A program made the position numbers and the translations under genes. From an uncultured Ruminococcus sp. (lineage in GTDB: Bacteria > Bacillota > Clostridia > Oscillospirales > Ruminococcaceae), in contig CAMWRC010000087.1 in assembly GCA_947176565.1 (NCBI GenBank), forward strand, positions 1 through 6,142: a stretch of DNA of 6,142 nt. The letters are read 5' to 3'. The notes under the pieces are model-generated. The model had not been told where the DNA came from and ran no database searches. It saw only the letters and a list, made by a program, of their open reading frames with translations. How positions within the stretch are numbered: position 1 is the first letter of the stretch; the number at the start of each line of letters is the position of its first letter. This document shows positions 3,801 through 6,142 of this stretch, one piece after another.

Positions 3801-6104
3801 AGCAAGATTTTTCCATTCAGCATCTTCTCCGCTTTCTGCGGAAGTCTGAATTGTTACCGACGCTATGCTGAAATCATCTTGTGCCGAAACATTAAGCGGT
3901 ATCTCATCTGAAAAATATGATGGGGCAGGAGAAATATTTGTAATAACAGGTGCAGTTGTATCTGACGCTGTTTTAAATTCAAACGGCTCTGAATATTCAC
4001 TCTTATTGCCATAAATATCGACAGATGCGACACATATTGAATAATCCGTATCAGGAGAAAGACCAAGAAGATTCACTCCGAGTGTTGAATAGACATTTAC
4101 AGTTTTTATATCGTCCTTATTTTCTGTGGGATAATATTTTACAGCAAAATATCTGAAATCATTATCAGGTACATCATTCCAGCTGATCGTTGCCGTAACG
4201 TCTGTGACTGCAACTGATTCTATACCCTCAACAACTGCAGGCGGTTTATTATCAACAGCATAAAGATGTACAATGTCTTTGCTCTGATTTCCTGCATAGT
4301 CATAAGCTACAGCTTTGATTTTTATTTTTTCACCATATTCTGTTGTATCTAAACTGTAGTTTACAGATGAACCTTTTCCCGTGAAAAGTTCATTCCATGT
4401 TTCTCCGTCATCTTCTGAAATAAACGCTGTTATTGATGATACGCCGATATTATCATCAGCTTTAAGGGAAATTGTTACAGAATGAGTCAGTGTGTTTCCC
4501 TGTTCTGGCAGGAAAAGCGTTACTTCGGGGGCTGTCTTGTCCCCCTGAACAGCTGCACTCTTTTCGGCGGAATATACTCCTTCCTGTCCATATTTATCAA
4601 CGGCACAAATCATGTAAAAATACATATCACCCTCTTTGAGGTTTTCATCTATATATTCAAGGGTTTCTCTTCCGTCAATGTATTTAAGCAAAGTATATGT
4701 GCTGTTTTCGGTTCTGCGATAGATATTATATCCTGCAACTTTCGCCTCCGATGCAATTCCCCACGTAAGCTGCATCTGCTGTTCGCCCTCAAAAACTTCA
4801 AATCCGTAAACCTCCTTTGCAGGTGTTGTATCAATGTTTACAGTTACGGATTTTTCAGCGTTTGCACCGTCCTTATCTGTTACAGTGAATAAAATTTCAT
4901 ATTCACCGCTTGGCAATTCTCCTATATTCCATTTTATTTCAGCAGCAGAAAACGCGGAATCTGTACCCTTGAAAATAGTATGCTGTTCGCCCTGCAAATC
5001 CGTATATGAAAGAGAATATTCAGAGACATCAACTGTTTTCTCCATAGTACACTTTATATAAGTACTTTTTCCGCCTATTTCACCAGCATTATCAGGAAAT
5101 GTTACTGCACTTATGACAGGGTTCTGCGGTGAGGCTGTCATTGTTTTTGATTTTGCCGATGAATAATTATCTGCTCCGTATGCCTGTACAGTGTATACAT
5201 ACTTTTTATCTGTTTCAAGATTTCTGTCATAGTAAAACATATCGGAAGTACGTGCAATTTCTTCATCATCACGGTAAATTATGAATCCTTCAATTTCTCC
5301 GCTGCAATAAGGCATACTCCATGAAAGTCTCATTGACTGGCTGTTTACATAAGATGCCGCAAGATAAAGCGGTCTTTCTGTAACATCAGCAGCAATAAGT
5401 CCTATTGCAGAAGATGCCGAAAATGGCTGAAAATCTTTGTCATATACAGCAGCACTGGTGATTTTGTAATCATAATTACCGTAAGCTGTATCCGGAACGT
5501 CAAATGTCAAAGTTGCAACAGTTCCTCTGTAAACATCTGTCATTTCGCAGAAGCCGAAAATTTTAAGCTTGTTATCTTCTGTTGTACTCTGATATGCTCC
5601 CGTACATGATACATCAACAAGAGACAGACTGCTGTCATAATCAAGATTTATTTCTATTGCTTCAATATCCTGATTCCAGTCAACAATTTTAACATCGACT
5701 TTCACTTGTTCACCGGGACAGCATTCAGCATTTGAAAGCTCAAATTTCACTGTTTTTTCTGAATCCGTTCCGACAGATGGAACAGGCTTCTTTCCATCTG
5801 CAATCTGACGGACTGCAATAAGGTCTCTGACATCAATTACATCATCTCTATATACATCATAAGAAGATTTTTTAGATGCTGAAATATTGTCAACAGAACT
5901 GCTTATAAGTTCAGAAAGTGCAGTTATGTCATTCACATCTACTTTTTCATCGCCGTTTACATCTCCGCTGCCTATTTCGGCTGTAATCTGCTGGATTATT
6001 TCCGCTGCGGAAGTGTAAATGACTTCTGCCTGAACTGTTGACAATCCTATAATCGCAGCTGTCATTCCACAAAGACTTTTACTTAGTATTTTCTTTTTCC
6101 TCAT
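1..6104 (-). CDS. Giant secreted multidomain protein (dockerin/cohesin-like head, FN3-Ig array), 3' end outside window
   Basis: This is one uninterrupted minus-strand frame of 2034 complete codons plus two bases, and it runs off the window at base 1. The ATG at 6104-6102 is chosen because AGGAGG lies five bases upstream and the first residues form a signal peptide (MRKKK, then a hydrophobic core, then VQA). Domain order is: dockerin-like (47-104), cohesin-like (119-241), five FN3 modules alternating with four Ig-like modules and one PKD (244-1207), regulatory-like beta-sandwich (1210-1290), Gly-rich hinge (1356-1378), unrecognised beta-rich region (1379-1652), second regulatory-like module (1658-1734), Pro-rich linker, and a beta-rich C-terminal region. 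The visible part contains no recognisable enzyme domain, so it looks like a cell-surface or cellulosome-associated structural or adhesive protein. I do not recognise a named gene. The reading frame and secretion are well supported; the function is inference. The C-terminus could still carry an anchor, an enzyme or a toxin domain. Confidence 0.95.
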   Translation of the reverse strand, partial: MRKKKILSKSLCGMTAAIIGLSTVQAEVIYTSAAEIIQQITAEIGSGDVNGDEKVDVNDITALSELISSSVDNISASKKSSYDVYRDDVIDVRDLIAVRQIADGKKPVPSVGTDSEKTVKFELSNAECCPGEQVKVDVKIVDWNQDIEAIEINLDYDSSLSLVDVSCTGAYQSTTEDNKLKIFGFCEMTDVYRGTVATLTFDVPDTAYGNYDYKITSAAVYDKDFQPFSASSAIGLIAADVTERPLYLAASYVNSQSMRLSWSMPYCSGEIEGFIIYRDDEEIARTSDMFYYDRNLETDKKYVYTVQAYGADNYSSAKSKTMTASPQNPVISAVTFPDNAGEIGGKSTYIKCTMEKTVDVSEYSLSYTDLQGEQHTIFKGTDSAFSAAEIKWNIGELPSGEYEILFTVTDKDGANAEKSVTVNIDTTPAKEVYGFEVFEGEQQMQLTWGIASEAKVAGYNIYRRTENSTYTLLKYIDGRETLEYIDENLKEGDMYFYMICAVDKYGQEGVYSAEKSAAVQGDKTAPEVTLFLPEQGNTLTHSVTISLKADDNIGVSSITAFISEDDGETWNELFTGKGSSVNYSLDTTEYGEKIKIKAVAYDYAGNQSKDIVHLYAVDNKPPAVVEGIESVAVTDVTATISWNDVPDNDFRYFAVKYYPTENKDDIKTVNVYSTLGVNLLGLSPDTDYSICVASVDIYGNKSEYSEPFEFKTASDTTAPVITNISPAPSYFSDEIPLNVSAQDDFSIASVTIQTSAESGEDAEWKNLAVIKNQSAGNSFSTPYKMNLDNYSDGKIYIRAFAADSAGNVGEPSAVYEYIVDKTAPDAPTSLESSSDANEIQLKWLPSDDETDSVAFSLYRSTSKDGEYTCILNKASVLNHYDRTAEPETKYYYKLTAIDAAGNESPMSEAVSAVLEKDTEAPEIVSVSPDENSILSTASRKISALVSDNVKLDSVKMEYRTSSGSEYKVFLEKKDIEDYYTVAEADIPLTALDSDKIQIRITAVDTSGNVSESKEVELAVDNSRVNITSVKAQQLEEYISVTWSAEENEKSEGYYIYKKVNTGNWKKIGAVEAEKKETNKYSFTDYDATVSGTISYKIEAYSSTGIKTYKESQQIQVYTAPEVSLDCETTQQEGVEYIFDATNCKDYYGITSVTIDFGDGMSVTEKSASNAKFVHKYKETGKYDVTLTCVNEQGLTSTEVQTIEVLERNLIGESFITVKTTEGKPASDIYVYVDLGTEMQKRVKTDSSGTVKITASAGIHTIGVYGDGYLPAEKNCTILAGKENKMNFTVVEEDIVTADFTVERMTLDEIKAVGINVNDPQNQHIVQVDLNVAYKGVDSASSLRCYVNGLGKVVATSGGSGWSGGGGLSGSWGGGSGGSITKPVYISVDPDTNKVNTVVTITVPVGASFLKEFFHAKLTVFNNADEQYTISDNEVSLNLPEGLSLVKTEKSFDKDVAFDIIEGQSSKEIDWIIRGDKEGTYNISASYHGILDRFNEEINEIFETDEPITVYGESAVSVDVNIPDKLYENRFVYEVAMTNNSSVDIYYPSTNVGEAISNAFDDECPVIYQKRLMKDGKYVKILSNDESFETLQPGYTYSVIYKTPRFFDEESYYHDRYKLLNASINRLNDSNIPVSLNVLGGEDFVILNYLSEIPDYDPDKEFVLYVADKSGSQFMKGARISYGGKSYTTNSSAYAVIPISDTVSDLEVSKAGFDTKTIRSYTGYENGVDMIVLSPEKPPYVPPPTVVTQPGTSGGIASGGINAETGVETWSGNLELGGKLELDTDASIPFIGGSTFEISNFNSPVHIETDDEGHAIVYLGDGKELYNSEKKDNNKDEPKNLWNDYRDALSLISDYVNSVDKGDFIKNFPVQDYNEPWKVTVKLVGVMYGTFPGTQGFSESVKKNGVEFGGQILIIIEGGTTLRSQLAVGVVPVACELEIKDTAKLAADFKLQFKDDKFIPSASLLLENEFSLTPFVGVGLAGVAAAGIYGNMNIALAATLLTTKVDDKGNYDTGVDKLDASFEIGVQAYLGPFKI
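855..902 (-). other. Pro-rich linker (residues 1735-1750)
   Basis: The sequence EKPPYVPPPTVVTQPG has six prolines in sixteen residues. It separates the second regulatory-like module from the C-terminal region and marks a clear domain boundary. A Gly/Ser stretch (TSGGIASGG) follows directly. Confidence 0.8.
903..1133 (-). other. Second regulatory-like beta-sandwich (residues 1658-1734)
   Basis: The order is KEFVLYVADKSGSQFMKGAR, then ISYGGKSYTTNSSAYAVIPI, then LEVSKAGFDTKTI and a final strand VDMIVLSP. This is the same layout as the module at 2235-2477: a variable residue block, a T-x-x-S-turn-strand, and a K-A-G-F/Y turn typical of carboxypeptidase-regulatory-like folds. Confidence 0.62.
1149..1970 (-). 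other. Large unrecognised beta-rich region (residues 1379-1652)
   Basis: I do not recognise this region with confidence. It begins with a strand pair around YISVDPDTNKVNTVVTITVP, then FFHAKLTVFNNADEQYTI and VSLNLPEGLSLV. This strand/loop style resembles the NEW3/CARDB-type beta-sandwiches that describe average-weighted extracellular adhesins. Next come KEIDWIIRGDKEGTYNISAS, with R1473-G1474-D1475, then a second sandwich-like part with EVAMTNNSSVDIYYPS. The end (YKTPRFFDEESYYHDRYKLL onward) is more helical. It is probably at least two domains. No catalytic motif is evident. Confidence 0.5.
1971..2039 (-). other. Gly/Ser/Trp-rich hinge (residues 1356-1378)
   Basis: Twenty-three residues made almost only of Gly and Ser, with Trp at 1361 and 1371 and a single Leu1367. 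It looks like a flexible loop or hinge. The coding DNA is markedly G-rich here compared with the AT-rich surroundings. Confidence 0.85.
2043..2228 (-). other. Unassigned stretch before the hinge (residues 1293-1354)
   Basis: The sequence DFTVERMTLDEIKAVGINVN, followed by an Asn/Gln-rich turn and HIVQVDLNVAYKG, reads as mixed helix/strand. I do not recognise a family. It joins the regulatory-like module to the Gly-rich hinge and may be the first half of a domain that continues after the hinge. Confidence 0.45.
2235..2477 (-). other. Carboxypeptidase-regulatory-like / CNA-B-like module (residues 1210-1290)
   Basis: The sequence ESFITVKTTEGKPASDIYVYV opens the module, followed by KTDSSGTVKITASAG, IHTIGVYGDGYLP and a closing strand NKMNFTVV. 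The arrangement (strand, G-K-P-A, then T-D-x-x-G-x-V, then a G-Y turn) is typical of the transthyretin-like regulatory/CNA-B prealbumin fold. It probably has a structural role. Confidence 0.75.
2484..2744 (-). other. PKD module (residues 1121-1207)
   Basis: It starts with EVSLDCETTQQEGVEYIFDA. The PKD hallmark DFGDG is at 1155-1159 after SVTI. It is followed by FVHKYKETGKYDVTLTCVNEQG, matching the family's H-x-Y-x-x-x-G-x-Y-x-V-x-L-x-V ending. PKD modules are Ig-like folds of secreted proteins, used as spacers or for protein and carbohydrate contact. Cysteines at the LDC, TNC and LTC segments could form a disulfide. Confidence 0.92.
2745..3038 (-). other. Fibronectin type III module 5 (residues 1023-1120)
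   Basis: The core shows YISVTW (Trp1042), EGYYIYKKVNTGNWKKIG, and a long Lys/Glu-rich loop before SYKIEAYSSTG. It ends QIQVYTAP and is followed by a PKD module rather than an Ig-like unit. Confidence 0.87.
3039..3341 (-). other. Ig-like module 4 (residues 922-1022)
   Basis: It begins EIVSVSPDENSILSTASRKI, then ALVSDNVKLDSVKMEYRTS, and closes with IQIRITAVDTSGNVSES and the junction VDNS. It matches Ig-like modules 2 and 3 in strand order, including the D-N-V central motif and the final D-x-S-G-N-x-S loop. Confidence 0.82.
3342..3632 (-). other. Fibronectin type III module 4 (residues 825-921)
   Basis: Signatures are APTSLESSSDANEIQLKW (Trp843), FSLYRSTSKDGEY, and TKYYYKLTAIDAAGNES near the end, with the junction KDTEAP. 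This is a textbook bacterial FN3 pattern of the kind found in secreted glycanases and surface proteins. Confidence 0.92.
3633..3947 (-). other. Ig-like module 3 (residues 720-824)
   Basis: It begins VITNISPAPSYFSDEIPLNV, then SAQDDFSIASVTIQTS, a strand with AEWKNLAV, and the closing YIRAFAADSAGNVGEPS with the junction VDKTAP. It has the same strand order as Ig-like module 2 and is slightly longer at about 105 residues. Confidence 0.82.
3948..4238 (-). other. Fibronectin type III module 3 (residues 623-719)
   Basis: The core shows ATISWNDV (Trp642), FRYFAVKYYP, the E-F loop LLGLSPDTDYSICVASVD and YGNKS. The LxPxTxY pattern is a hallmark of FN3 domains, so this is one of the clearest copies. 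It closes with the junction SDTTAP. Confidence 0.92.
4239..4526 (-). other. Ig-like module 2 (residues 527-622)
   Basis: It begins EVTLFLPEQGNTLTHSVTIS, followed by KADDNIGVSSI, which is characteristic of bacterial Ig-like modules. An Asp-box-like sequence SEDDGETW lies at 563-570, and the module ends with KAVAYDYAGNQS and the junction VDNKPP. The central D-D-N-I-G motif recurs in Ig-like modules 3 and 4 as D-D-F-S-I and D-N-V-K-L. Confidence 0.82.
4527..4817 (-). other. Fibronectin type III module 2 (residues 430-526)
   Basis: Core signatures are MQLTW (Trp448), GYNIYRR at 458-464, and MYFYMICAVDKYG near the end. The module closes with the junction GDKTAP. This is a typical bacterial FN3 pattern of about 95 residues. 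Confidence 0.87.
4821..5120 (-). other. Ig-like module 1 (residues 329-428)
   Basis: The beta-sandwich pattern starts PVISAVTFPDNAGEIGG, continues through YIKCTMEKTVDVSEYSLSY and closes with SGEYEILFTVTDKDG and an exit strand ending VNIDTTP. It resembles bacterial Ig-like modules of surface proteins and is the most divergent of the four Ig-like units. The D-T-T-P junction to the next FN3 recurs in variant form through the array. Confidence 0.68.
5121..5375 (-). other. Fibronectin type III module 1 (residues 244-328)
   Basis: It begins RPLYLAASYVN, has the B-strand core MRLSW with Trp262, then GFIIYRD at 273-279 and YVYTVQAYG at 302-310, the usual C-strand and F-strand signatures of bacterial FN3 modules. 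It directly follows the cohesin-like module and is the first unit of the alternating array. Such modules act as spacers or weak carbohydrate/protein contact surfaces. Confidence 0.85.
5382..5750 (-). other. Cohesin-like beta-sandwich module (residues 119-241)
   Basis: The pattern fits the cohesin family: an opening strand VKFELSNAE, then PGEQVKVDVKI at 130-140, then IEAIEINLDYDSSLSLVDV at 147-165, a strand KLKIFGF, GTVATLTFDVP at 194-204, and a closing YDYKITSAAVYD segment. The length of about 120 residues is somewhat below that of typical scaffoldin cohesins (about 140). Four cysteines (128, 129, 167, 186) fall inside it. In the family, cohesins bind dockerins. Whether this one still does so, or is only a related structural fold, cannot be told from sequence alone. 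Confidence 0.75.
5793..5966 (-). other. Type I dockerin-like module (residues 47-104)
   Basis: Two F-hand-like calcium loops are visible. The first is GDVNGDEKVDVNDITALSEL, with ligands D48, N50, D52, D56 and D59 in the canonical 1-3-5-9-12 spacing and followed by a helix-like segment. The second has D83, Y85, D87, D91 and D94 in the same spacing, followed by LIAVRQIADGKK. Tyr85 at position 3 replaces the usual Asn/Asp, so the second loop may bind calcium poorly. Positions 10/11, which often set cohesin specificity, are V57-N58 and V92-R93. Dockerins plug secreted proteins into cohesins of a cellulosome scaffold. They usually sit at the C-terminus, so a location directly after the signal peptide is less common. 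Confidence 0.87.
6027..6104 (-). other. Signal peptide (residues 1-26)
   Basis: The N-terminus is MRKKKILSK, a basic n-region. A moderately hydrophobic core follows (residues 11-24, including MTAAIIGLSTV), then V-Q-A at 24-26, a good signal peptidase I site. Cys12 is not in a lipobox (preceded by K-S-L), so a secreted rather than lipoprotein fate is expected. Cleavage a few residues later, near the Ala-Ala at 33-34, is an alternative. Confidence 0.88.
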
Positions 6105-6109
6105 TTTTT

Positions 6110-6116
6110 CCTCCTC
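6110..6116 (-). promoter_or_regulatory. Ribosome binding site
   Basis: The minus strand reads GAGGAGG here, followed by AAAAA and then ATG. The spacing of five bases from AGGAGG to ATG is at the short end of normal. This near-perfect anti-Shine-Dalgarno match fixes the start codon and suggests efficient translation. Confidence 0.93.
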
Positions 6117-6142
6117 AGAGCCTGTTTGAAATATTTAAATTC
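6117..6142 (-). other. Short AT-rich upstream leader, promoter not resolvable
   Basis: These 26 bases are all that is visible upstream of the ribosome binding site. The far end is AT-rich and contains the palindrome ATTTAAAT at 6133-6140. No -35/-10 pair can be called in so little sequence, and the gene could equally be transcribed from a promoter beyond the window. Confidence 0.5.

Noticed and set aside
3491..4066. Two minus-strand open frames (3491-3745 and 3863-4066)
   Set aside because: They are in a different frame from the long gene and lie entirely inside it. The long frame gives clear FN3 and Ig-like modules at the same place, so these are shadows.
4482..4892. Plus-strand open frame of 136 codons, and about ten shorter plus-strand frames across the window
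   Set aside because: They lie antisense to the continuous coding frame, have no convincing ribosome binding sites, and their translations have low-complexity Ser/Phe/Cys-rich composition typical of the reverse complement of a coding sequence.
6063..6065. Alternative start at Met14
   Set aside because: It has no ribosome binding site of its own and would remove the basic n-region of the signal peptide.
6069..6071. Cys12 as a lipoprotein attachment site
   Set aside because: The three residues before it (K-S-L) do not form a lipobox, and the hydrophobic core continues after the cysteine to a good signal peptidase I site.
6117..6142. Promoter -10 box in the AT-rich leader
   Set aside because: AT-rich hexamers are present by composition, but no -35 element can be seen because the window ends 38 bases upstream of the start codon.
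1..6142. CRISPR array, insertion sequence, tRNA/rRNA, internal terminator or riboswitch
   Set aside because: The full window minus 38 bases is a continuous coding frame. I saw no direct-repeat arrays, terminal inverted repeats or RNA-gene signatures.

Overview
The whole window is one gene. A single reading frame on the minus strand starts at an ATG at 6104-6102, behind a strong AGGAGG ribosome binding site. It runs without a stop through 2034 codons and leaves the window, still open, at base 1. Only 38 bases lie upstream of the start, and the 3' end of the gene is missing. I see no second gene, RNA gene, mobile element or CRISPR array.

The product is a giant secreted modular protein. From the N-terminus it has a signal peptide (residues 1-26), a type I dockerin-like module with two calcium-loop sequences (47-104) and a cohesin-like beta-sandwich (119-241). 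An array of five fibronectin type III (FN3) modules follows, each paired with a second beta-sandwich: four bacterial Ig-like modules and, in the fifth pair, a PKD module (244-1207). Next come a carboxypeptidase-regulatory-like module (1210-1290), a short unassigned stretch, a Gly/Ser/Trp hinge (1356-1378), a large unrecognised beta-rich region (1379-1652), a second regulatory-like module (1658-1734), a Pro-rich linker and a beta-rich C-terminal part with hydrophobic Gly/Ala segments (1751 onward). No catalytic domain is recognisable in the visible part.

Organism: the AGGAGG site with short spacing, the moderately AT-rich coding sequence and the dockerin/cohesin modules point to an anaerobic Gram-positive Clostridia member. 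A fibre-degrading or gut Ruminococcus-like bacterium (Oscillospiraceae) is the best guess. This is inference from style and domain content, not from a search.

The likely role is extracellular: a long stalk of beta-sandwich modules, with an N-terminal head that may attach to a cohesin/dockerin network and a C-terminal part that may hold the effector, binding or anchoring function. The decisive part lies outside the window. I do not see a multi-gene system here. The points of interest are the unusual N-terminal dockerin-cohesin order, the regular alternating array and the unassigned C-terminal half.
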